Shown here in pieces: positions 1 through 8,453 of a DNA stretch of 64,000 nt. This DNA is from Alteromonadaceae bacterium 2753L.S.0a.02 (GTDB lineage: Bacteria > Pseudomonadota > Gammaproteobacteria > Pseudomonadales > Cellvibrionaceae): NCBI GenBank assembly GCA_007827375.1, contig VISH01000002.1:1885001-1949000 (forward strand), in the 5' to 3' direction. The notes under the pieces were generated by a model. It searched no databases. It was not told where the DNA came from and saw only the letters and a list, made by a program, of their open reading frames with translations. How positions within the stretch are numbered: position 1 is the first letter of the stretch; each line of letters opens with the position of its first letter. A program made the translations under genes and the position numbers.

Positions 1-3000
1 GTGGCAATGTCGGGTGTAATGGCTTGATGTAACAACTGTTCGCTTTTAAGTGGGAAAATGGTGTTCTCAAACAAAACTTGCAACTGATTTGCACTGGCGG
101 CGGCTTTGCGAGCCGACTTTTGAGCATGGCCAGTACTGTTTCCGGGTGACTTGGCCGAGGCTGGGTCGAATTGCAGTTCAATTAAATCGTTTACCTTAAA
201 ACGCAGTCGCGTTTTTTCCTGGCTCGGGTCAATTTTATCTGCGTAACCTAATTGGTCGCAGACGATGTTTAAAAAATTGGCAATAGGTTCGTTTTTAGCC
301 GATGCGATATATTCGAAATCCACCCATTCAAAATCCCGTGCTTGCGCCAGCTCCGCGATATTCGCGAGTATTTTCTGCTCGACACCACGGCCCAGAACCC
401 GGCAACTGAGTAAAAAGGTATCGACAAACAAAGCCTTATCCTGTGGGGCTGCCAATACCAAGCCAACTGTGCCGTAATCACCAAAACGATCAGTTACAGT
501 AAGTGTGAAAGCGAGATAGTTGGATTCAGTGAGTTCGACAATATCCCGTTCACTTCGGCGCCGAGTGCTAAGATTAAATTGGTTGGTGCGTTTGGTCAGT
601 TGCGCTGCGCGGGAGATGGAAGAATCATCCAAATCGTGAAAGTCGACACGTAAATTGAGTGATGCTAAAAAGCTGCCAAAGTCAGTGTTGTTTTTTGCGG
701 CTTCCTGACGTTCCTTATCCTGCTGATACATCTGTGTGCGGGCTTTGTCTTCCTGGGTAACCTGATGCTTATCCAAAACCCAGAGGTGATCAATAAACTG
801 ATCGAACTCTTGTGAATTTTGGGGGGCTTGCAGGGTTAGCACCTCGGGTAGTTGAGTTCGCACCTCGGCACATTCCACCGGGTTATCATCAATAAAAATG
901 AAACTGTCCAGGCCTAAGTTGAGATTACTCGCCAAGGTTTCTAGATTTTCAGACTTAAGCTGCCAGTTGATCATGGCATCAACCAAATCTGCTCGTCTTA
1001 ATACCATATCGCCGTGCTGCTCGAAAACATCCCACACGGCCTGTTCGCGATTTTTACTGCACAGGCACAATAAAATGCCTTTGTCTTTTTGAGCAATCAG
1101 AAATTCTTGAAACTGTTTGAAATGTTCATCAATGATGACTCCACTTGCTCCGGCCTCATCGCACACTCCCTGCCATAGGGTGTTGTCACAGTCCAGTACG
1201 ATAACTTTGTAGGGCTTTACGTGATAATTGAATAGACGTCGCAATGCCAGAGTACCCAATACATCAAAGTAGGTGTCGGTGTAGGGGATATGCGCCATTT
1301 CAAAGCGCAGTGCATCGCGTATGTCGTTAACTTTATAGTTACTGTGGTAGCGTTCGGTAATCGTTATCTGTACTTGTTCAAGCCCATTAACGAATGTTTC
1401 AATATCACAACACATGTTTTCCAGAAGTGCGTGTAGCTCGGGTGCTTTCTGCACAATTTCGAGACTGGGGCATAGAAATAATTCGAGAGGTGTTGTGGTA
1501 TTTTGTGAGTAGTACTGTAGTGCTTCGGTAAACTCCGAGAAGGTTTTTTCCAGCAGAGCGCGGTGATTCAACTCCGTTGCAGGTATGGGCGTCTGTATTT
1601 GTGATTCTTTGGAGAGGTAGGGTAACCAGTCTTCAAACCGCAGGTACATGATATTGTAGCCCGAGCGATTGTTATGAAAGCTGCTCAGGGGCGACAGCAG
1701 TTCTTGGAATGGCTGGTTATAGGGCGTCACGCTAAACTGAAGGGGTAACGACAGTTTATCAGACCAGTATTGCAAGCTTGTTAGTACTATATCAATGCTG
1801 AAGGTGGCTGCGACACACACTTGTGGTGCATCCTTGGGGATTGTCTTGTTGTTTTTTACACTCTCCGAGACCGGGTGTTGCATGGTGTCGTTGTCGCGAA
1901 ATTGATTGAGAACCACATAGTTGGATTCACTCGAAGAGTTTGCCAAACTAGTGACTATGTCTGCAGCAACAAGGGCAGGGTGAAGCGCGCCGATTGCTCC
2001 TATGGGTGTGTTGCTCATATCGGTAAGCAACTTGGGTGGCCGCACAACCAAATGCGAAACAGCGTTGTTGGAAAGGCTTTCGGTTTTAACCAGAGCTTCA
2101 ACGGTATTTTTTAACGCCACATACTGGGGAAAGTCTTTAGATCCGGTTTCTACATAAATAGAGGAAATCGTACAAAACACCCCATGGCTTTTACTTAATG
2201 CTTCACGAAAAGTCGTGAGTGGATTTGCCACGAGGCTGAGGTTGTCTGCAATATATTTTTGCACCAAGCTAATATCGGTTGCGTCTAAATCCATGACCTT
2301 GGGGGACGCGCAGGCGTTACAGATAACGAAATCCAGCGTATTGTGCGCGTCCAGAATCGTATTTAAGGTTTTTTTGCAGAATTGTAGATCAGAGACACTT
2401 CCTTTTATAAGTTGCAGGGTGTTTGGCAAATCGGCGAATTCGTTTTGCAGCGCTAGAGCTTCATCATCGCTGTTTGCGTAATTCAAAAATACGTTCGCTC
2501 CTGCGAGCATCAACACTTGGACAATCTCTGCCCCCAATCCTCTGCTGCCGCCAATCACAAGCGCGGTTTTTCCGGAAAGCGGCTGATTCCCCGAAAAATT
2601 AAGTAGATTGCAAAGGGTATCTCGATCGCTGCGGATTAGCTTGCTACGTACAAACGCCTGGAGTTTGCCAGTAGCGATTGTTGTACCGTTGGGATGGATT
2701 ACTTGTAAAGAGAGGAAGAGTAATCCGAGTGAGGTATCGACATCGTCGATACTAACGACATAGTTTACTCGTGAATTCGTCGCAAACGGTGCACTAAAAT
2801 CGAGGTGTAACTTGGAAAATAGTGCCTGGGCTCCAGGTGTTTCCATACCAACCAAATAACTGGTAAGCATAGAGATCAGTTGCTCGTACTGCTGACCGTA
2901 GATTTCAGAAAATGTACTGTCTGTGATGTCGTGTGCGAGATCATAGACACCGGTAAATGTTTCACCTACCGAAAAATCTGATAATGCTTTATCGGCAGCG

Positions 3001-3404
3001 ATTTCGAGTATTTGTAGTTCGCTATCGAGAACTTCAGAAATTACGGGCAATGATTCCAGGTGACGGCTAAATTTTGCGCGTAATAGGGTTCTGGTGCCGT
3101 CTTTCAGTTCAAGTTGACCCTCTCTGTCGGAATCGTCGTCGATAAACAGCGAATAGTCGGTGTCGATAAATATGGTGTTGTGAAATTCGACATCTATTTG
3201 GTCAAGGTTGAGCGTATCGCTGTAGCGTGTTTGTTGTAAACATTTTATAAGCGCTAAAGCTCCGAAAACGACGCACTGCCCGAAGGGCGTTTTGTGCGCG
3301 TAAGTAGCATTTACATGCAGTGGGTTGTGATCGCGACTCAGATTGGCAAACTGGTTAAGTTCATCCTGATTGAAATTAACGGTAATGTTTGTCTTGGTAT
3401 TCAC
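1..3404 (-). CDS. MaoC-like / SDR / FkbH-type multidomain protein (3' end outside window)
   Basis: This incomplete protein has about 1134 residues in the window and runs off its left edge. Residues ~1-270 form a double hotdog MaoC-like hydratase with a DHNPLH active-site motif near residue 30. Residues ~275-480 form a short-chain dehydrogenase with a GGSRGLG nucleotide loop and a YVALK (YxxxK) catalytic pair. Residues ~525-1060 match the FkbH family: an N-terminal YNQPFQ...EDW-type region, a HAD motif DCDNTLWQG near residue 737, an LCSKN strand, an FIDDNP motif, and a GNAT-like tail. In other assembly lines FkbH proteins load a glyceryl unit from 1,3-bisphosphoglycerate onto a carrier protein. 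The MaoC and SDR parts could dehydrate or reduce a carrier-bound intermediate. I chose the GTG start at 3404 because GGAG precedes it by 8 bases and it overlaps the upstream stop as GTGA, which suggests translational coupling. No carrier domain is visible before the window ends. Confidence 0.85.
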   Translation of the reverse strand, partial: MNTKTNITVNFNQDELNQFANLSRDHNPLHVNATYAHKTPFGQCVVFGALALIKCLQQTRYSDTLNLDQIDVEFHNTIFIDTDYSLFIDDDSDREGQLELKDGTRTLLRAKFSRHLESLPVISEVLDSELQILEIAADKALSDFSVGETFTGVYDLAHDITDSTFSEIYGQQYEQLISMLTSYLVGMETPGAQALFSKLHLDFSAPFATNSRVNYVVSIDDVDTSLGLLFLSLQVIHPNGTTIATGKLQAFVRSKLIRSDRDTLCNLLNFSGNQPLSGKTALVIGGSRGLGAEIVQVLMLAGANVFLNYANSDDEALALQNEFADLPNTLQLIKGSVSDLQFCKKTLNTILDAHNTLDFVICNACASPKVMDLDATDISLVQKYIADNLSLVANPLTTFREALSKSHGVFCTISSIYVETGSKDFPQYVALKNTVEALVKTESLSNNAVSHLVVRPPKLLTDMSNTPIGAIGALHPALVAADIVTSLANSSSESNYVVLNQFRDNDTMQHPVSESVKNNKTIPKDAPQVCVAATFSIDIVLTSLQYWSDKLSLPLQFSVTPYNQPFQELLSPLSSFHNNRSGYNIMYLRFEDWLPYLSKESQIQTPIPATELNHRALLEKTFSEFTEALQYYSQNTTTPLELFLCPSLEIVQKAPELHALLENMCCDIETFVNGLEQVQITITERYHSNYKVNDIRDALRFEMAHIPYTDTYFDVLGTLALRRLFNYHVKPYKVIVLDCDNTLWQGVCDEAGASGVIIDEHFKQFQEFLIAQKDKGILLCLCSKNREQAVWDVFEQHGDMVLRRADLVDAMINWQLKSENLETLASNLNLGLDSFIFIDDNPVECAEVRTQLPEVLTLQAPQNSQEFDQFIDHLWVLDKHQVTQEDKARTQMYQQDKERQEAAKNNTDFGSFLASLNLRVDFHDLDDSSISRAAQLTKRTNQFNLSTRRRSERDIVELTESNYLAFTLTVTDRFGDYGTVGLVLAAPQDKALFVDTFLLSCRVLGRGVEQKILANIAELAQARDFEWVDFEYIASAKNEPIANFLNIVCDQLGYADKIDPSQEKTRLRFKVNDLIELQFDPASAKSPGNSTGHAQKSARKAAASANQLQVLFENTIFPLKSEQLLHQAITPDIA

Positions 3405-4189
3405 TGTAAATTCTCCGAAAGTAGTAAGTCACTCGTATAATTCGATGGGATATCCATATCAAATTGTGTTGTGCGAGGGTGCACAATTGCCAATACATAA
3501 TCGTTCAACACCCAACTCTGAGCGAAATACTGATAAAAATGTGTAAAGTAACAGCTCAATTTTCCATCTTTATCAAAGGTGTGTTGGCGTGTTTCAAATA
3601 ACAGAAACGAAGTTGTTAAACCGGTTTTTAACACTTTGGATATTGCCTCTTTCACCACCCATAACTGCCATAATGAATTGATGTAGTTTTGAGACGAGGA
3701 AGCCAGGGTAAGAATTTCCGGCTTGGTCATCTGGCTTTCTAAGGTGTGGCGACTGGACTTGTCGATTTTTTCGAGATCAATTCCCATTGGGTGTGATTTT
3801 GGAAACACGATTGCGGCCACCTTGCTCTGTTTATGGGTGATCGAAATATCCAGCGAAGGACTATTGTTTGCCAATAGTATCGGCTGCATAAATGTGCCAC
3901 GATCAATACATATATTGTTGTAGCTTTCCGTACCACTCAGTAAATTCAGCGCATATTTTGCGATGAACCGTCCCATTAAAAATTCGTTGGCTCTGTCGGA
4001 ATTGCCAATTTTGTTAAAAAGGGAAATCTCTTTAGGATGAAAAAGAAGACCCAGATTATTGCGCAGTCGATCAATGCTGACAGTACCATTAAGAGCAACA
4101 GCCGAAGGCAGATGCTCATTTGATTCGGTGCAGTGATAGCGAATAGATAGGGTCTGTGCGATATCCTTTAAGCAAAATTCATTTTGCAC
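3401..4189 (-). CDS. Sfp-type 4'-phosphopantetheinyl transferase
   Basis: This 262-aa protein has the two-lobed layout of Sfp-type phosphopantetheinyl transferases. The metal- and substrate-binding core appears as MGIDLEKID near residue 135, followed by a WQLWVVKEAISKV helix (the W-x-x-KEAxxK signature) about 50 residues later. It would transfer phosphopantetheine from CoA to the conserved serines of the ACP and PCP domains encoded here, which is essential for every module. The start is a GTG. The reading frame ends in a GTGA overlap with the downstream MaoC-SDR-FkbH gene, and the AT gene lies 34 bases upstream. Its place beside the two AT-family genes forms an accessory-enzyme block typical of trans-AT clusters. 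Confidence 0.93.
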   Translation of the reverse strand: MQNEFCLKDIAQTLSIRYHCTESNEHLPSAVALNGTVSIDRLRNNLGLLFHPKEISLFNKIGNSDRANEFLMGRFIAKYALNLLSGTESYNNICIDRGTFMQPILLANNSPSLDISITHKQSKVAAIVFPKSHPMGIDLEKIDKSSRHTLESQMTKPEILTLASSSQNYINSLWQLWVVKEAISKVLKTGLTTSFLLFETRQHTFDKDGKLSCYFTHFYQYFAQSWVLNDYVLAIVHPRTTQFDMDIPSNYTSDLLLSENLQ

Positions 4190-4223
4190 AATGTTAATCC
4201 GTTACGTTTCTTGTGATGTTGGT

Positions 4224-5087
4224 TTAAGCTGCGATCTCTGTTTGTCTCTCGCTTTTGATAACTTCGATCAATCCAGTTAAGACCTGACCAGGACCTAACT
4301 CCAGAAAGTCCATATTGCCCTGGTCGTACAGGTAGTCGATAGTCTCTGTCCAGCGAACGGAATGAGTGATCTGGTCGCTCAGTAATTGGATTTCGTTGCC
4401 CTGCTGATAGGGGCGGGCCGTTGAATTCGCAATGACTGGTATACGAGAGCGTTTGAAGTTAAATTGTTGTAAATATTCTGCGAATTCCATTTGGGCCTGT
4501 TTCATATAGCTGGAATGGAAAGCGGCGCTCACCGGAAGTCGTATATAGCGTATCCCAGCATTTTCGAACGGGTTCGTGGCCGCATCTATCTGTTCAGCAG
4601 AACCGGAAAGAACGATTTGTACCGGAGAATTAAAATTCGCGACTTCAATTTTATCGAAATTGTGTTGGCTGAGAATTTCGCTGATCTCTTCTATAGTTGC
4701 TCCGAGAACTGCAGCCATAGCGCCGGATTTAGACTGGCTCATGAGCTCGCCGCGTTTTTTAACAAGTTTTAAACCTGTTTCAAAGTCGATGATACCCGCA
4801 GCAAATAGCGCTGCATACTCGCCTAAGCTATGACCAGCTACGAAGTCACTTTTTTTACTGGTGAGTTCAAATTGCTTGAGGTAAGCAAGGGCCGATACTA
4901 CAAAAATTGCAGGTTGCGTGTATTGCGTAAGCGAAAGCTTGTTTTCTGGGTCTTTAACACAAAGTTCCTTGATGTCATATCCAAGAATATCGCTAGACCT
5001 TAAGGTAAGGGTACGAAAATCCTCAAGGAGTTCTTCGCCCATTCCTATAAATTGTGATCCCTGACCGGGAAATACATAAGTCAACAT
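4224..5087 (-). CDS. trans-acting malonyl-CoA acyltransferase
   Basis: A stand-alone FabD-like acyltransferase of about 287 aa. It begins with the YVFPGQGSQ oxyanion-loop motif and carries the nucleophile elbow GHSLGE. Arg lies exactly 25 residues after the active-site Ser (KKRGEL), the position that binds the malonate carboxylate in FabD. The catalytic His is in AFHSSY. It should load malonyl-CoA onto the AT-less modules in trans. The upstream gene overlaps it as ATGA. I prefer the ATG at 5087 over that at 5093: AAGGAG lies 7 bases before 5087 but only 1 base before 5093. Retention of the Arg separates it from its upstream neighbour. Confidence 0.93.
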   Translation of the reverse strand: MLTYVFPGQGSQFIGMGEELLEDFRTLTLRSSDILGYDIKELCVKDPENKLSLTQYTQPAIFVVSALAYLKQFELTSKKSDFVAGHSLGEYAALFAAGIIDFETGLKLVKKRGELMSQSKSGAMAAVLGATIEEISEILSQHNFDKIEVANFNSPVQIVLSGSAEQIDAATNPFENAGIRYIRLPVSAAFHSSYMKQAQMEFAEYLQQFNFKRSRIPVIANSTARPYQQGNEIQLLSDQITHSVRWTETIDYLYDQGNMDFLELGPGQVLTGLIEVIKSERQTEIAA

Positions 5088-5089
5088 AA

Positions 5090-6085
5090 TCATGCTCCTT
5101 TGAAAAACGTATGCTCACCCTGTTGAAGAATGAGCGATTTGTACTTGGGTAGATCGTTCCCAAATGGTGACATTACAGCGTGTGTAGCAAAGTGATCACT
5201 TTGCGGTAAGCCGTACTTAACAAAATTAGCGAGCGTGCCTGATGGCCCGAGGTCCAGATAAACCGTATTGGAGTAAGGAGTGTTTTTTGCCCCGTTCTGG
5301 AATAATTCGAGCGTTTCCTTAAATAGAATCGGATCGCGCACGACCTTCCACATTGTGTCGGGGCAAAAGGCCTCCAGGTACTGTGCTGCCATTGACGAAA
5401 TCACAGGTATTTCCGGTTTCTTAAATTCAATACCATCAAAGGTCGTTAAAAATTCGGTTTTTAACGGATCAAGCAGTGAACTGTGAAAGGGTTGGCTAAC
5501 CGGAAGGTAGTCGTATATCGCATTTCGGCTTTCGAGTTGTACGGTGGTGCGACGTAGGGCTTCAGGACTGCCTGAGATACAGTAATGATTGGCAAAATTG
5601 ATACCTGCCAACTCACAACCGCTTGCTGTAATGCCATATTCCTGAATATGCTGCGTGGGTTCGAGTATCGCCATCATGCCGCCTTCGGGGCATTTTTTGT
5701 AAAACAAGAGCGCTTGTTTGGCGACAATTTGCATGGCTTCTTCCGGGGTCAATACGCCGCTAACTGCGAGCGCAACCATTTCCCCAAGACTCGTACCCAA
5801 TAGATAATTTGGGATTATGCCCTCATGAATCAAGCACTGAGCCACAGAATACTGAATCATTAACAATGCCGGGTGCGTATGCAAAATATTGTCAAATTTT
5901 TGCGCTGTACCAGGGGGCTTGTGGTATAGAATATCTAATATCGAATATCCGATGTGAAGCTCTGCTATTTCATCCATATGCTGCATTTGCTTTCTAAAAA
6001 ATGGCAGACTTTCATAGAGTTCACGTCCCATATTTAAATACTGTGAACCCTGGCCAGAGAACATAAATACAATTTCGTTTTTCAT
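5090..6085 (-). CDS. AT-like acyl hydrolase (PedC-type proofreading enzyme)
   Basis: This 331-aa protein has the AT fold: FMFSGQGSQ at the N-terminus and a nucleophile elbow GTSLGE in place of GHSLGE. The residue 25 positions after the active-site Ser is Gln (VAKQALLF) rather than the malonate-binding Arg. His is kept in PFHSSL. Loss of the Arg is the pattern reported for acyl hydrolases such as PedC, which clear stalled acyl chains from trans-AT ACPs instead of loading malonate. It is immediately upstream of, and overlaps, the true AT gene, a common tandem in trans-AT clusters. It could instead be an AT for a non-malonyl unit, but none is otherwise indicated. Confidence 0.82.
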   Translation of the reverse strand: MKNEIVFMFSGQGSQYLNMGRELYESLPFFRKQMQHMDEIAELHIGYSILDILYHKPPGTAQKFDNILHTHPALLMIQYSVAQCLIHEGIIPNYLLGTSLGEMVALAVSGVLTPEEAMQIVAKQALLFYKKCPEGGMMAILEPTQHIQEYGITASGCELAGINFANHYCISGSPEALRRTTVQLESRNAIYDYLPVSQPFHSSLLDPLKTEFLTTFDGIEFKKPEIPVISSMAAQYLEAFCPDTMWKVVRDPILFKETLELFQNGAKNTPYSNTVYLDLGPSGTLANFVKYGLPQSDHFATHAVMSPFGNDLPKYKSLILQQGEHTFFKGA

Positions 6086-6113
6086 GGTTTTAAATTCTTC
6101 TCAATTCCATTTG

Positions 6114-7259
6114 TTAAACAATAATGTCCGACAGAGGTCGTCGTACCGATTTTTCCAGTGTTGCTGATTCCCCAATGCGAACGATTGACACAAGCTCGTT
6201 TGAATCGTCCAATTGAAGAGCTGATAGAACCTTATTGGCGTAAACTGCTTGTTCACAGGCATACGCTATAGGCATTATGCGATAATCATATTTGGCACAA
6301 CTCAAATATAAGCGCTCAAGTAAACGACCCGCATTGAGTCGGTTTTGTAATGTTGATTTTGAGGTGGTGATAGCCGCCCACATGGGCGTTGCATCAAACA
6401 ATTTATACATCAGATCAGCTTCACCCTGTCGGCCAAACTCGCCTTGCATATCTTCGTGAGTAACACCCATGCTGAAATATTGCTTGACAAGATTGGGAGC
6501 AGCAGATGTGTAAATCGAAATACCATCCCGTTTTTCCAGTAATTCTTCCCGCGAGTAGCGCCACCATCTAACACTGTCGAGATAAGCATTGTCATCGGCT
6601 ACAAAGGCGTCTACCGCATCCTTGTGGATAGCGTTGATAGTAATGAGTTGTGCATCATTGGTAATTATGTGAAGTTGTAGTTCCTCGAAATCATTTTGAG
6701 ATTCGAGTCTAGTGATAAACTTAGCTTCGGGTGTTTTCTCTAAGTAAGGTGCACGTGTGGTTTGTCGCTGAAACATTGCCTCGAACATTGGATGATCTTG
6801 TTTAAATTCTCCGGGCAAGAGCCTTATCTGTGCGGCAAAACCGTTTTCATGGAATTGACCATCGTTTTGATAAACAATTTCCGGCGTTATGCCCAGTTGC
6901 TGAGACGCTACAGAAATGTTTTCGATTGCACAGCCCACGGATTGCGACATCATACGTCTGTCTGCATCTGCGCGTCCCAAATTTCGCGATAAGTCGGCAT
7001 ACACATCTACCTGGTTTTCCTCAATATCGAATCTCCAGGGTTGCGTATTATGGGCGCTGGCAGCAAGCGCACCACATAGAACAACATAGGACTCTTTTTT
7101 AAGCGCGCCCCGGGAATTTTTATTCCAGTAGAGGTATGCGGGATCTGAATAGTTGACCTTTCCGGTGCTGTTAATACCGGCTACGCCCACGGCCACAGTG
7201 CCGATACCGTAGGCGCTGTACTTTATAAATTTACGTCTTGTAAACATTGATGGCTTCAT
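6114..7259 (-). CDS. Tat-exported Acg-like FMN nitroreductase-family protein
   Basis: A 381-aa protein. The N-terminus carries a twin-arginine signal (TRRKFIK near residue 8) followed by a hydrophobic stretch rich in Gly, Ala and Val, which suggests periplasmic or membrane delivery through Tat. The mature part has the ASAHNTQPWRF motif typical of the Acg/nitroreductase-fold family, which bind FMN; some members only sequester the cofactor. The role here is unknown: a final oxidation or reduction of the exported product, or protection from it. Its ATG overlaps the MFS gene stop as ATGA, with AGGG 9 bases upstream, so the two are probably co-translated. The ligand and reaction cannot be read from sequence. 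Confidence 0.8.
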   Translation of the reverse strand: MKPSMFTRRKFIKYSAYGIGTVAVGVAGINSTGKVNYSDPAYLYWNKNSRGALKKESYVVLCGALAASAHNTQPWRFDIEENQVDVYADLSRNLGRADADRRMMSQSVGCAIENISVASQQLGITPEIVYQNDGQFHENGFAAQIRLLPGEFKQDHPMFEAMFQRQTTRAPYLEKTPEAKFITRLESQNDFEELQLHIITNDAQLITINAIHKDAVDAFVADDNAYLDSVRWWRYSREELLEKRDGISIYTSAAPNLVKQYFSMGVTHEDMQGEFGRQGEADLMYKLFDATPMWAAITTSKSTLQNRLNAGRLLERLYLSCAKYDYRIMPIAYACEQAVYANKVLSALQLDDSNELVSIVRIGESATLEKSVRRPLSDIIV

Positions 7260-8437
7260 GAATTAACACCCTCCTGCTGTTTTAATTCAGGTTGATCTGA
7301 GGTGATTTGTTTCGGCGTCATGCGTATCACCAGAATAAGCAGTGCTACGATAACCAAAGAAAACATGTGTCGTTCCCCGAGGTAGCTGATAAGTGCTGCG
7401 GAAGTTAATGGACCCAGAGCACATCCCATACTAAATACACCGGTAAACATACTGCTGCCGGTATGCATTTCGCCGTGAGGCAGGCGTTCGCCAACCATTG
7501 CCAGAGTGAGTGGAAAGAAGGTTCCCACCGACAAACCTAATGCTACGGAAGCAATAACGTATACCAGGGGGTGGCTGGAAAGAGAGGTAATAATAAGCGT
7601 GGCGACTGCGACAAAGGCCGCTACATAAAGTACGTTACTGCGGCCAAACTTGTCACTGAAAAAGCAAACCGGGATCATGCCGATACCGGATGACACCATA
7701 AAGAGAGTCAGAGGTAATCCAACTAAGCTCACGGAGATTGCTTGGCGCACCATAAGTATCGGTAGCAGAGTAACTAATATGCCCTCAAGCATTCCGTAAA
7801 TCATCGCGCCGTGTAAAGGTATGGATATTTTTCTGAATATATTCGAGGAATAGTTACATTGATAATTAACGACGTTTTTTGGCAGCAAGAAAAGCACGGC
7901 AAAAATGGCTGCGAAAATTACCACTGAACTGTAGGCAAAAGCATAGATCGGAAATAGGGAATAAAGATAGGTTCCTAAGATCGGGCTTATCATAAAACCA
8001 ACACCAAAGGCGGAACCGTGTAACGCGACAATTAAGCCACGTTTTTCATCATCAGCGTAGATATTTAGACCGGTTTGACCCGCCACCATATACAAACATA
8101 CGCCGATAGCCATAATCGCACGTAAAATAAACCAGTGAACGATATCGTGCGTAAACGGAAAAACCGCAGTTGAAAACGTGGTCAGTAAAATACCCAAAAA
8201 AATGGTTACTTTAAGCTTATAGCTACGTATAAAACCCGCTACCAGAGGTGATGCAAGGCCGATGATGAGATAGTACAAGCTTGAGTTAGCGCCAATAAGT
8301 ATTTGATCCACTCCGGCTTGTTCCATAAGTATGGAAATTAAGGGGTTAAAAATCCCCATGGAGAAACCCGATGCGAACGAAACCACATAGAGTCCAATCA
8401 GTGCTTTACTAAATGCTGAGCGATTACTATCTGTCAC
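7256..8437 (-). CDS. Major facilitator superfamily transporter
   Basis: A 393-aa polytopic membrane protein with about 12 hydrophobic segments in two halves and few charged residues between them, as in MFS drug/sugar exporters. It starts at GTG with an AGGA box about 11 bases upstream. The stop overlaps the next gene (Acg-like) and the upstream beta-barrel gene ends 16 bases away. It may export the product or an intermediate over the inner membrane, giving self-resistance. The substrate is not predictable. A second, RND-type exporter is encoded upstream in the same operon. Confidence 0.88.
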   Translation of the reverse strand: MTDSNRSAFSKALIGLYVVSFASGFSMGIFNPLISILMEQAGVDQILIGANSSLYYLIIGLASPLVAGFIRSYKLKVTIFLGILLTTFSTAVFPFTHDIVHWFILRAIMAIGVCLYMVAGQTGLNIYADDEKRGLIVALHGSAFGVGFMISPILGTYLYSLFPIYAFAYSSVVIFAAIFAVLFLLPKNVVNYQCNYSSNIFRKISIPLHGAMIYGMLEGILVTLLPILMVRQAISVSLVGLPLTLFMVSSGIGMIPVCFFSDKFGRSNVLYVAAFVAVATLIITSLSSHPLVYVIASVALGLSVGTFFPLTLAMVGERLPHGEMHTGSSMFTGVFSMGCALGPLTSAALISYLGERHMFSLVIVALLILVIRMTPKQITSDQPELKQQEGVNS

Positions 8438-8453
8438 GGTACTTTATTTCCTT

